A stretch of DNA of 64,000 nucleotides, taken from Paenibacillus pinistramenti (GTDB lineage Bacteria > Bacillota > Bacilli > Paenibacillales > Paenibacillaceae). The stretch spans positions 24,236 to 88,235 of the forward strand of contig NZ_VAWG01000015.1 in NCBI RefSeq assembly GCF_005869875.1. Reading direction: 5' to 3'. The translations under genes were made by a program, and so were the position numbers. Positions within the stretch are counted from its first letter, which is position 1, and each line of letters opens with the position of its first letter. The notes beneath the pieces are model-generated. The model was not told where the DNA came from. It ran no database searches and saw only the letters and a list, made by a program, of their open reading frames with translations. Shown one piece after another: positions 8,431-16,078 of this stretch.

Positions 8431-8476
8431 TGGCTCCTCCCTCCGGATTGCTGCAATCCATTCGCTCCCTTCCCCC

Positions 8477-8779
8477 TTAATCCGCAAGCATCCACAGGAG
8501 AAAAACGATTACGGTGAGCGCCAGATGAACAACCGGGATCACCGAGGTAAGTCTTTGTTTATTTCTCCTGACTAGATGCACAATCAAGCTGATCAAATAG
8601 GTCAGTATATAGGTTGTACTCAGGAAGACAAACAAATAAACGACAATCAATTTGTAAAAATCCGCACCTGCCGCATCCCCTGCCACCTGCATCAAATTGG
8701 CAATCAGCACTAACGGGTAAGCAAGCAGCGGCAGGCCGCTCAAAATAAATAAAATGACGTTGACCGCTTTTTTACTCAT
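8477..8779 (-). CDS. Small membrane protein, three helices
   Basis: About 100 residues with three hydrophobic segments (near residues 5-28, 42-65 and 78-98); short, basic loop LVRRNKQR between helices two and three. Start: ATG at 8779 with GGGAGG just upstream is better than the upstream ATG at 8842. No family recognised. It lies 46 bases upstream of the nucleotidyltransferase gene in the same direction and may share its transcript. Confidence 0.7.
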   Translation of the reverse strand: MSKKAVNVILFILSGLPLLAYPLVLIANLMQVAGDAAGADFYKLIVVYLFVFLSTTYILTYLISLIVHLVRRNKQRLTSVIPVVHLALTVIVFLLWMLAD

Positions 8780-8847
8780 GATCCTCCCAAGATACGAACC
8801 TATAAGCAGGCTGATTTTTTTAAAATTTAGAAGTGAATCCATCCGGA

Positions 8848-9144
8848 CTAGTCCAGTTTAATGTTCACATAATGCTGCACGGAAGGAAACGGATCATAGA
8901 AATGGTGAAGCAGGCTTTTCCATTCCTGATATTCCTCCGACTCTCGAAACCCGACCGTGTGATGCTTCAGCGACTGCCACCGCACCAGCAGGATGTATTT
9001 GTCCTTCTCTTCAATGCATTTGTGCAGCTCGTGGTTCAGATAACCATTTGCCTTTGAAATAATTTGGGATGCCTTTCGGAAGGCACTTTCAAAATCGTTA
9101 ATCATCCCGTCTTTAATGTTTAACAGGGCAACCTCAAGAACCAT
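8848..9144 (-). CDS. Antibiotic biosynthesis monooxygenase (ABM) domain protein
   Basis: 98-residue ferredoxin-like dimeric alpha-beta barrel protein: [13 protein letters not shown] start, [20 protein letters not shown] and the closing HYVNIKLD are characteristic of the ABM fold (YgiN/Dabb-like). Members are quinol or heme-related monooxygenases, or of unknown function. AAAGGAGGC six bases before the ATG makes the start certain. Alone in its frame, 68 bases upstream of the small membrane protein gene. Confidence 0.85.
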   Translation of the reverse strand: MVLEVALLNIKDGMINDFESAFRKASQIISKANGYLNHELHKCIEEKDKYILLVRWQSLKHHTVGFRESEEYQEWKSLLHHFYDPFPSVQHYVNIKLD

Positions 9145-9195
9145 GTGAAGCCTCCTTTAAGAGCTCTGGATTCAAGCTGGTGACAGCTGGCACGT

Positions 9196-10110
9196 TTATT
9201 CAAAGGCTATTCTTTGAAAATCCTTTAACACTTTAAGGTTCTTCAGTGTAATGAAGCCTTGCCATTCTTCCCTGGCGGCCTGCCATTCCTCTTCAAACCG
9301 GAACCAGCTCCAATTCGGCTCCCATGAGCCGTCCTGAGCCTGCGAATGGATTAACCGATCCAGTTCGTCCGGCAGGACATCTGCGTATAAAGGGTAGTAC
9401 TTTGAATCCGGACTGCCGGCAATCTGCAGCGGCGTGGCGCCGTATCCGGCCCGGTCAGCGGGCTGCTTCGGCACACAGTTCGCAATAAACTGCAGCAGCT
9501 TCTCCTCAATAAGCGCGTACTGCGAAGGAGTCAATTTCTCAGACAAACGCAGGTAGCAGAAGAGCTCGTGCATTTCGTTCAGCTCACACTCATTGTTCAG
9601 ATAATGAAGGGAATAGTCCAGGAGCTCTTTCAGCAGTTCCGGAGCAATGGAAGATGGACAGCTTATGAAATAGCCTGCCACCTCCGCATTCGGATTCCCC
9701 CAGTGGTCACGAAATGCCCCGAAATCCCACCAAACAGCCCTCGGCGATGCTTCAGCCTCCAGGGGGATAATGTCCCAGCCGTTCCGTTCACTGATGTAGG
9801 CTGACAGCAGATAGTTCATCGCCCGGCTGATCATGCCCTCGGCTTTAGCATCCTCGGAGTCCAGACCTTCGAGCAGCTGTAAGGCGGTTGTTGTAGCCAG
9901 GACTGAAGATACCGGCGTTCTGAGATCAGGCTCAAGCGCTCTGCCAAAACCTCCGTCCTCATTCTGGAACCTCGCCAGCTCCCCCAATACGTCCTGAATA
10001 GAGCCGGATTCAAATTCATAGGCGAATAGAGCTTTTTCTAGCGGCCGCGCCTTATCCATTACAAAGGCTTTAGCTCTTACAAACTGTTCCCGAGATAACT
10101 GTACCGTCAC
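9196..10110 (-). CDS. Terpenoid-cyclase-like alpha/alpha-barrel protein
   Basis: 304 residues, soluble, no signal peptide. FQNEDGGFGRALEPDLRTP followed by SVLATTTALQLLEGL, and later QAQDGSWEPNWSW, are QW-type repeats seen in prenyltransferase/squalene-oxidase-like barrels (QDGSW, NEDGGFG). The catalytic DxDD or metal motifs of true cyclases are not visible, so an enzymatic role is doubtful. Start: GTG at 10110 with AGGGGGCG upstream. Convergent with nothing; transcribed toward the ABM gene. Function unknown. Confidence 0.75.
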   Translation of the reverse strand: MTVQLSREQFVRAKAFVMDKARPLEKALFAYEFESGSIQDVLGELARFQNEDGGFGRALEPDLRTPVSSVLATTTALQLLEGLDSEDAKAEGMISRAMNYLLSAYISERNGWDIIPLEAEASPRAVWWDFGAFRDHWGNPNAEVAGYFISCPSSIAPELLKELLDYSLHYLNNECELNEMHELFCYLRLSEKLTPSQYALIEEKLLQFIANCVPKQPADRAGYGATPLQIAGSPDSKYYPLYADVLPDELDRLIHSQAQDGSWEPNWSWFRFEEEWQAAREEWQGFITLKNLKVLKDFQRIAFE

Positions 10111-10153
10111 TGGTCACGCCCCCTGTTCAAGAATTGTCTTCCTGATTATACCA

Positions 10154-10534
10154 TTACGGGTTCCTGTCCAGCTCCATTGTTTTATAGATTTCAATCTTGT
10201 CTTCAATCGCCTTCAGATTTTGGAGGAGTTTGCTGATCTGCGCATGAACCTCGTCCCGGTGGCTTTCCAGAAGCTCGCGTCTGCTGCTTATCGTCGATTC
10301 CCCTTGACTGCGGAGCTCGGCGAACCGGACCCTGCCGCTGATCTTCATCCCCGTTTCTTGCAGCCGGATGAGAAATTGAATCCATGAGAGATCTTTGTCC
10401 GAGTATTGACGATAACCGCTCAGGTCCCGGCTGATCTCAGTAAGCAGCCCGATTTTTTCGTAGTAACGCAGGGTATGCGCAGACAGCCCCGTCATCTCGG
10501 AGATTTGCTGGATGGAATAGGTATTGGTTGTCAT
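10154..10534 (-). CDS. MerR-family regulator (AdhR-like)
   Basis: 126-residue MerR protein: N-terminal winged helix (SIQQISEMTGLSAHTLRYYEKIGLL, SGYRQYSDKDLSWIQFL) and a dimerising coiled coil of about 45 residues. There is no Cys at all, so it does not sense metals or thiol reagents through Cys; it resembles the group regulating short-chain alcohol/aldehyde stress genes such as AdhR. It diverges from a carboxymuconolactone-decarboxylase gene whose promoter carries a perfect MerR-type palindrome, its evident target. Its own start has no ribosome site but an extended -10 exactly seven bases upstream, see the promoter entry. Confidence 0.9.
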   Translation of the reverse strand: MTTNTYSIQQISEMTGLSAHTLRYYEKIGLLTEISRDLSGYRQYSDKDLSWIQFLIRLQETGMKISGRVRFAELRSQGESTISSRRELLESHRDEVHAQISKLLQNLKAIEDKIEIYKTMELDRNP

Positions 10535-10541
10535 GAACAGG

Positions 10542-10550
10542 ATTATATCA
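10542..10550 (-). promoter_or_regulatory. Extended -10 element for a leaderless merR transcript
   Basis: Minus strand TGATATAAT, followed by seven bases and then the ATG of the MerR gene at 10534. No purine-rich ribosome site lies between, so transcription would start at or next to the A of the start codon. The -35 region is poor, as is usual with an extended -10. Confidence 0.6.
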
Positions 10551-10582
10551 TATCCGGGGAGACTCGCCTTCCAGAAAATGGC

Positions 10583-10613
10583 TTGCTTTAGAGCGCGCTC
10601 TAAACCTTAAGCT
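10583..10613 (+). promoter_or_regulatory. MerR-type promoter with 18-bp palindromic operator
   Basis: -35 TTGCTT (10583-10588), 19-base spacer and -10 TAAGCT (10608-10613). A perfect 18-bp palindrome, TTTAGAGCG/CGCTCTAAA, occupies 10587-10604 within the overlong spacer. This is the diagnostic arrangement for activation by DNA distortion by a MerR dimer. Confidence 0.88.
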
Positions 10614-10644
10614 TTTAAACAAGAACATTTTTCGAGGAGGAATA

Positions 10645-11064
10645 ATGATGGATAATGTACGTTACTCACGCGGCTGGTATAAGCTGATGCAGATCGACGG
10701 AGAAGGAGGAGAGCGAGTTATTGAGTCGTTAAAAGAGATTGCGCCCGACCTTGGAACGTATATCGTTGAATTCGCATTTGGCGATATCTATTCACGGGAC
10801 ACGCTGGATGCCCGGCAGCGCCAGCTGATTACGGTCTCTTCCCTCACTGCCCTTGGAGGCTGCGAGCCTCAGCTTGAGGTTCATATCAATGCTTCGCTTA
10901 ATGTAGGGCTGACCCCCGATGAAGTCGTTGAAGCGATCATTCATTGTGCGCCGTACGTTGGTTTTCCGAAGGTATTAAACGCTGTGTTTACCGCCAAGAA
11001 GGTGTTTCAGGCACGTCAGCTAATCGGTTCAGCGGATGACCAGGCAGACGGCTCCCCGCTTTGA
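10645..11064 (+). CDS. Carboxymuconolactone decarboxylase / AhpD-like protein
   Basis: 139-residue CMD-family protein. The family core TVSSLTALGGCEPQLEVHINASLNVGLTPDEVVEAIIH is complete; there is a single Cys (GGCEPQL) rather than the CxxC of AhpD peroxidases, so it belongs to the decarboxylase-like/stress-associated branch (similar to YraC-type proteins). AGGAGG precedes a double ATG; the second (10648) has the better seven-base spacing. Controlled by the divergent MerR regulator through the palindromic promoter, so probably induced by electrophiles or aldehydes. Confidence 0.9.
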   Translation: MMDNVRYSRGWYKLMQIDGEGGERVIESLKEIAPDLGTYIVEFAFGDIYSRDTLDARQRQLITVSSLTALGGCEPQLEVHINASLNVGLTPDEVVEAIIHCAPYVGFPKVLNAVFTAKKVFQARQLIGSADDQADGSPL

Positions 11065-11266
11065 GACGGCTCCCCCTCATAATTAGGCTCAAGCCCGGGG
11101 CATAGGCGGGCCAGTGCACATACTATAGCCGTAGAAGGAAGCAAGCAAGAAACCGCATGTGCACAGGTACGTCCAAAACTGCGGCCACATAACATAAATT
11201 AGAATTATGAGGTCTGGCAGCAGAATGCGCCCGGCTAAGCGGCTCAATTCATATGCAAGCGGGAGG

Positions 11267-11383
11267 ATGGGAACCTTGGACACGTTCGCCGATCCCAATT
11301 TAAAAGACTTTTTCATCATTCTCATTACTGCCATACTATTCTACCTTGTTTATGTTGCCCCGCTGGGCGGTGAAGAACCTTAA
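11267..11383 (+). CDS. Small single-pass membrane protein (about 38 residues)
   Basis: Short frame reading MGTLDTFADPN, then a hydrophobic helix FFIILITAILFYLVYV, then PLGGEEP and a stop. GGGAGG touches the ATG directly; the in-frame TTG at 11276 has nine-base spacing and may be the real start, giving 35 residues. Coding is supported only by the ribosome site and the clean membrane-helix composition. Followed 170 bases later by a second gene of the same design. Confidence 0.5.
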   Translation: MGTLDTFADPNLKDFFIILITAILFYLVYVAPLGGEEP

Positions 11384-11554
11384 GCCCTAACTAAGCCTTA
11401 GTCATAGACCTAGCTCAGGCTGGCATGCCCTGGAGAGCTGCAGGCAGGCGAAGTATCGCGGTCAGCAGAGTGCCCGTTCGGGTTCCGGCGGCTTTCCGGC
11501 AGCTTTGGCAGGATGGATGAGGCGGCAGCTTGTGACGGGGGGGAGGGATTGCAG

Positions 11555-11674
11555 ATGGAAGCAAGCGATCCAAAGCGGAACATTAATCTGATCTTGTTTA
11601 TTATTGTTATTCTGTCATTCATCTTCGGGTATGGCAAAGCTTCGGCACCATCCGAAACGATTATTCCGTCCTAA
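11555..11674 (+). CDS. Small single-pass membrane protein (39 residues)
   Basis: ATG at 11555 preceded by GGGGGGAGGGATTGCAG. The product is MEASDPKRNIN, a helix LILFIIVILSFIFGYG and an outside tail KASAPSETIIPS. Same architecture as the preceding small protein: charged start, one helix, short Pro-containing tail. It ends 23 bases before the next gene in the same direction, so the two probably form one transcript. Not a family I recognise. Confidence 0.6.
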   Translation: MEASDPKRNINLILFIIVILSFIFGYGKASAPSETIIPS

Positions 11675-11697
11675 ATCTCAGCAGATGGAGGGGGCTT

Positions 11698-11967
11698 ATG
11701 GCTAACGGCAAACAAGGGAAACGCAAAAACTGTGCTAGTCCGCCTCCCTCTCCTATTCTGTCCAAGCTCACGCCCCAGCAGATCGCAGTCATTGCCGGCC
11801 TGCTGAGCAATGCCTTATCTGTCGACTCCATACTGATTGACAAGGATCAGCGCCTGGAAATCGTGCTTGGCGGTTCGATCAAGAGAAAGACCCGGCTGGA
11901 TGAGCTGATCAGCGAGCTCGGCAGCATGAATGTCCAGGATGTATTGGATGCCTTAATGGGAAAGTAG
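11698..11967 (+). CDS. Small hypothetical protein (89 residues)
   Basis: GGAGGGGG just before the ATG makes the start convincing. N-terminus rich in Lys and Pro (KQGKRKNCASPPPSP), then a compact amphipathic domain: LTPQQIAVIAGLLSNALSVD, ILIDKDQRLEIVLGGSI and LDELISELGSMNVQDVLDALMG. Looks like a cytoplasmic alpha/beta mini-domain after a basic tail. No family recognised. Last of three small genes in the same direction. Confidence 0.75.
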   Translation: MANGKQGKRKNCASPPPSPILSKLTPQQIAVIAGLLSNALSVDSILIDKDQRLEIVLGGSIKRKTRLDELISELGSMNVQDVLDALMGK

Positions 11968-12009
11968 CTTTTGAAATTGAAATGCGCCCCGCTCTCTTCC
12001 GCCTCTCTC

Positions 12010-12879
12010 TTATTCGTAAAATAGCAGCCTCTTCGAATAAGCATTTCGAAAGTCCGTCGGAGTCAGTCCCACGTGCTTCTTGAATGTCTTCATGAAATGA
12101 TGCGCGTCTTTATAGCCAAGCTGCAGGGCGACCTCCGTAATATTTTGATTCGTGTCGGTCAGCAGATATTTGGCAGCCTCCATCTTCTGGAGCAGCATAT
12201 GCTGCTTCAGCGTAATTCCGGACAAGCTGGTGAACAGATGGGATAAATATTTTTCGTTATAGCCGAAATGCTCAGCGACTTCGCTGACTTTAATATTTTC
12301 ATGGCGCCGGTACTGAATGTAGTCTGAAATGTCGTTGTAGAGCTGGTCCTGCTTGGATTTCTTGCGGGGCACTTCGCTCATGCTGGACAGCTGGTTATAC
12401 AGCTCGCACAGAATCACAGTCGCCATATAGTTGTTCAGCGTCTTCTCATTGTACCCTCTCACAGAGTCCTGGAGCTGCTTCATCATGACGATGATCTTGT
12501 CCAGGCTCTTCAGCGTACCCTGCTGGGGGATCATCAGCCTTCCTTCCGTCCTCTCCTGCAGGCTGGAGGATAGGTCCACTTTGCGCGTCTCGCTGTTCAG
12601 GGAGAAGTGCAGCCAATAGAAGCTGCAGGCCGATGCCTTATAACCGTATTGGTTCGTTAGAGGCGGAAGCAGCAAATACTCCCCTTTGCTCACCGTAAAC
12701 TGCTGCTGGTCTCCTGCCAGGTACAGCGTCCCCTCCGTCATAATCATCAGCTCATAATCCAGCAGCAGCCTGCTCAGATGAATCCAGTCCGGACTCGGGG
12801 CCTGAAACTTGCCTGTTATCGCCATGGTTACCGGGGAATCCACGATCAGCTCGTAGGCGTTCATCTGAAGTAACACCAC
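12010..12879 (-). CDS. AraC-family transcription regulator of the GH127 locus
   Basis: 289 residues: an N-terminal cupin-like ligand domain (about residues 10-150, with SKGEYLLLPPLTNQYGY) and a C-terminal double helix-turn-helix (VAEHFGYNEKYLSHLF and ITEVALQLGYKDAHHFMKTFKKHVGLTPTDFR split over two helices). This layout belongs to sugar-responsive activators. It diverges from the GH127 / ABC transporter operon across a 211-base shared upstream region and is the obvious local regulator. Start uncertain: GTG at 12879 or ATG at 12864; AAGGTGG lies between them and slightly upstream of the ATG. Confidence 0.88.
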   Translation of the reverse strand: MVLLQMNAYELIVDSPVTMAITGKFQAPSPDWIHLSRLLLDYELMIMTEGTLYLAGDQQQFTVSKGEYLLLPPLTNQYGYKASACSFYWLHFSLNSETRKVDLSSSLQERTEGRLMIPQQGTLKSLDKIIVMMKQLQDSVRGYNEKTLNNYMATVILCELYNQLSSMSEVPRKKSKQDQLYNDISDYIQYRRHENIKVSEVAEHFGYNEKYLSHLFTSLSGITLKQHMLLQKMEAAKYLLTDTNQNITEVALQLGYKDAHHFMKTFKKHVGLTPTDFRNAYSKRLLFYE

Positions 12880-13090
12880 CTTATCTGACTTTTTGACACC
12901 TGATTAGAAATTGATTCCAGTCCGATGCTATTATATTGCCGCTAGAGGCCGTCACATATCTGTAACATCTAACCTTTTTACACTTATTCAAACTCCAAGC
13001 CATTTACCGTGCAGCTGAAAGGGTCTAAGCTTTACCTATAAGTCAAGCGCGCGCCAGACTTCTCTCATATTCCAGGATTGGAGCAGAGCA

Positions 13091-16039
13091 ATGAAGCAGA
13101 CAACATACCGTGTAAGGCCGCTGATGGCTCAGCCTCTGCGGGACTTCAGGATGGATCAGGTCAAACTGGAAGACGGCTATCTGTTGAACGCGGAGAGCAA
13201 AGAGCATGCCTACTTGAAAAAGCTTAATCCCGACCGCCTGCTTGCCGGGTTTCGGGAAAACCGGGGATTGGCACCTCGGGCGGTGAAATACCCGGGCTGG
13301 GAAAGCAGTGAAATCCGGGGCCACACCCTCGGGCATTATCTGACTGCCTGCTCCCAGGCTTATCAAAGCTCCAGAGATCCGGAGCTGCTGAGCCGGCTTG
13401 AATACCTGATGGAAGAGCTTGCAGACTGCCAATTTGAAAGCGGATACATCTCGGCATTCGAAGAGCAGCTCTTTGACCATGTGGAAAATGGACGGCCAGC
13501 CTGGGTTCCCTGGTATACGATGCACAAGCTGATCGCCGGGTTGACAGCGGTTTATCAGGCAACCCGCAGTCAGACTGCTTTAACACTAGTTTCAGAGCTG
13601 GGCAATTGGGTCTATGACCGCACCTCCCGCTGGGATGAAGCATTGCAAAGCCGTGTCTTGTCCGTTGAATACGGGGGTATGAACGATTGTTTATATGAAT
13701 TATACAAGGTAACCCGGGATCACCGCCACCTGTTTGCGGCGCATCAGTTTGATGAGCTGCCGCTGTTTCACAAGGTTCATGACGGCGAGGCTGTGCTGCA
13801 GGGCAAACATGCCAATACGACGATTCCCAAATTTATCGGTGCCCTGAACCGCTACAGGACGCTTGGAGCAAGCGAGAAGTTTTATCTGGAGACGAGCGAA
13901 CGGTTCTGGGAGATGGTCGTGAATCATCACAGCTATGTGACGGGCGGCAACAGTGAATGGGAGCATTTCGGCGAGCCGGATGTGCTGGATGCGGACCGCA
14001 CGAATTTCACCTGTGAGACCTGCAACACCTACAACATGCTGAAGCTGACCCGCGAGCTATTCAAGGTGACCGGAGATGTGAAATATGCACACTTCTATGA
14101 AAATACCTTCCTCAACGCGATCATCTCCTCCCAGAATCCGGACACCGGAATGACCATGTATTTCCAGCCGATGGCTACCGGATATTTCAAGGTGTACAGT
14201 TCTCCGTTCGAGCATTTCTGGTGCTGCACCGGTACGGGCATGGAGAGCTTCTCCAAGCTGAACGACAGCCTGTATTTCCATAATGGCCAAGACAGAATTT
14301 ATGTAACTCAATATTTCAGCTCCACCCTTTATTTGGACCCGGAAAAGGATTCGGCTGAACTTTCGGCTAAAGTTTCCGCTCAAGCTATTGCCGAAGACTT
14401 CGCTGAAGCTATTGCTGAAGTCTCCGCTGAAGCCCAGAAAGCTCAGCCGCTGTCCGCCTCCAGGCTCCTGCTCCGGCAGCGCTCCAGTCTGCCGGAGCAG
14501 GACACCGTGGAATTTGAAATCGGCATTCCGGACCAGGTGCCGCGCAAGCTGGATCTGTGCCTGCGGATTCCGGACTGGATTGCCGGAGATGCAGAGATCA
14601 GGGTAAACGGGGCTCAATATGGGTCTCTAAACGGATCTCTAAACGGGTCTCTAAACGAATATAATCAGGCGGGCCAAATCCATAACGGCTGGCTGAGTGT
14701 GAACCGGATGTGGTGCGACGGCGACCGGCTTCAACTCCGGCTGCCGATGGCTGTCCGCGCCCACACACTTCCGGATGCGCCGCATGCTGCCGCATTCCGC
14801 TGCGGGCCGGTTGTGCTCAGCGCAGCGCTCGGTTCCGAGCAAATGGAGCTGTCCGCAACCGGCGTCAACGTCAGCGTTCCGACGCGAAGCATGCGGATAA
14901 AGGACTTTCTCGTTCTGCAAGAGACGTCGCCTCAGAAGTGGCTAGAGAACATTGAGCACAATCTTATTCGTGCTGAGGATGGCGGAGAAGACGAACACAG
15001 GGATGTCAGCGGCGGCCGGCAGATCAGCCGGAATGAAGCGCCAGCCGGTGCCGGCTCTGCCGGGAAGCTCGCTTTCAAGCTGAGGGGAACCGATGAAGAC
15101 AGCCGGCTGGTCTTCACTCCCCATTACAAGCAGCACCAGCAGCGTTACGGCATCTATTGGCGCATTGTTGAAGGAGATTCACCTGAGCTGCAGCGGCATC
15201 TGGTGCAAGCCAAGCTGGACCGCCGTACTGCCTCAGCAACCCTTGACAGTCTTCGGGTAGCGAATGACCAGTATGAGCTGGAGCATCGCATTCAGGGTGA
15301 GAAGACGTTTACGGGCAGCTGGGACGGCTACAGCTTCAGGCGGATTGCACCCGGCGGCTGGTTCAGCTATGAGCTCGGCGTACAGCCGGATTCGGACAAT
15401 TGGCTCTCGGTATTATGCTTTACCGGTTGGAGCAGCTCGGTTCCAATAGTGAAAATGGACGGGACTGAGCTCAAGTCTGTCGCTCCCTCCGCTTCTTCTG
15501 CCGATGATCTGCACCTGCTGCTGGAAGCCGGCCTGTTCGGACAGCCAGAGGGCAGCGGTGCCGGCCAGAAGGCGAAGAAGGCTGGCCGGCTATTTTTCGA
15601 GCAGCTTTATTTGATTCCCGCAAATGCTGTTCAAGGCCGTGACAAGGTTGAACTCCGGTTTGAATCCACCGGAGACAACGGCTCTGTCTATGACATTCTT
15701 CGGACCATGCGTCCCTTCCGGACAAATGCGGAGCTTGCGGCGCTGTCCTTCAATCAGGGAGAACTGACGCCTGCCTTTCATCCGGCTGTTACCGAGTATA
15801 CGCTGTCGATCCCGCCACAGAGCGGATCCAGCGCCGAGCTCTCTATGCTCACCGCTCCTGCTGACTCTAACGGGCTGGTGCTTGTGGACGGGGTTCTGAT
15901 CGACGAATCGCTGCCGCGGGTTATCCGGCTGCAAGGCAGCAGCCTTGAAACCGTGCTGCGTGTCACGGTCAAGGCTGAAGACTTGAGTGCGGAGTGCACT
16001 TACCAAATTGCGGTCAGGCAAGATTCAGGAAGAGGATGA
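13091..16039 (+). CDS. GH127 glycoside hydrolase with cadherin-like C-terminal domain
   Basis: 982-residue enzyme. Residues about 20-600 are the DUF1680/GH127 alpha/alpha barrel plus beta domains. By comparison with beta-L-arabinofuranosidase HypBA1, E309 and C311 (in CETCNT) and C378-C379 (in WCCTGTG) match its zinc site E338, C340, C417, C418, with C378 as the nucleophile; E295 in FGEPD matches the acid/base. The last 100 residues (ELAALSFNQGELTPAFHP onward) look like a cadherin-like beta-sandwich. Two low-complexity inserts (Ala/Glu-rich near 425-450; GSLN three times near 512) are unusual. No signal peptide, so it acts in the cytoplasm on imported sugar. Confidence 0.92.
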   Translation: MKQTTYRVRPLMAQPLRDFRMDQVKLEDGYLLNAESKEHAYLKKLNPDRLLAGFRENRGLAPRAVKYPGWESSEIRGHTLGHYLTACSQAYQSSRDPELLSRLEYLMEELADCQFESGYISAFEEQLFDHVENGRPAWVPWYTMHKLIAGLTAVYQATRSQTALTLVSELGNWVYDRTSRWDEALQSRVLSVEYGGMNDCLYELYKVTRDHRHLFAAHQFDELPLFHKVHDGEAVLQGKHANTTIPKFIGALNRYRTLGASEKFYLETSERFWEMVVNHHSYVTGGNSEWEHFGEPDVLDADRTNFTCETCNTYNMLKLTRELFKVTGDVKYAHFYENTFLNAIISSQNPDTGMTMYFQPMATGYFKVYSSPFEHFWCCTGTGMESFSKLNDSLYFHNGQDRIYVTQYFSSTLYLDPEKDSAELSAKVSAQAIAEDFAEAIAEVSAEAQKAQPLSASRLLLRQRSSLPEQDTVEFEIGIPDQVPRKLDLCLRIPDWIAGDAEIRVNGAQYGSLNGSLNGSLNEYNQAGQIHNGWLSVNRMWCDGDRLQLRLPMAVRAHTLPDAPHAAAFRCGPVVLSAALGSEQMELSATGVNVSVPTRSMRIKDFLVLQETSPQKWLENIEHNLIRAEDGGEDEHRDVSGGRQISRNEAPAGAGSAGKLAFKLRGTDEDSRLVFTPHYKQHQQRYGIYWRIVEGDSPELQRHLVQAKLDRRTASATLDSLRVANDQYELEHRIQGEKTFTGSWDGYSFRRIAPGGWFSYELGVQPDSDNWLSVLCFTGWSSSVPIVKMDGTELKSVAPSASSADDLHLLLEAGLFGQPEGSGAGQKAKKAGRLFFEQLYLIPANAVQGRDKVELRFESTGDNGSVYDILRTMRPFRTNAELAALSFNQGELTPAFHPAVTEYTLSIPPQSGSSAELSMLTAPADSNGLVLVDGVLIDESLPRVIRLQGSSLETVLRVTVKAEDLSAECTYQIAVRQDSGRG
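14621..14656. repeat. 12-bp in-frame triplication in the GH127 gene
   Basis: GGGTCTCTAAAC, GGATCTCTAAAC and GGGTCTCTAAAC in a row encode GSLN three times. Near-identity at DNA level suggests a recent slippage event. Confidence 0.9.
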
Positions 16040-16078
16040 TTCTTCATCAAATATGTATATAAAACGGAGGGGCGTTAT

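Noticed and set aside
11089..11334. 81-codon leftward frame with a hydrophobic stretch
   Set aside because: No ribosome site, lies over the region of the rightward small gene, and its odd Pro/Cys-rich composition is expected of an antisense frame.
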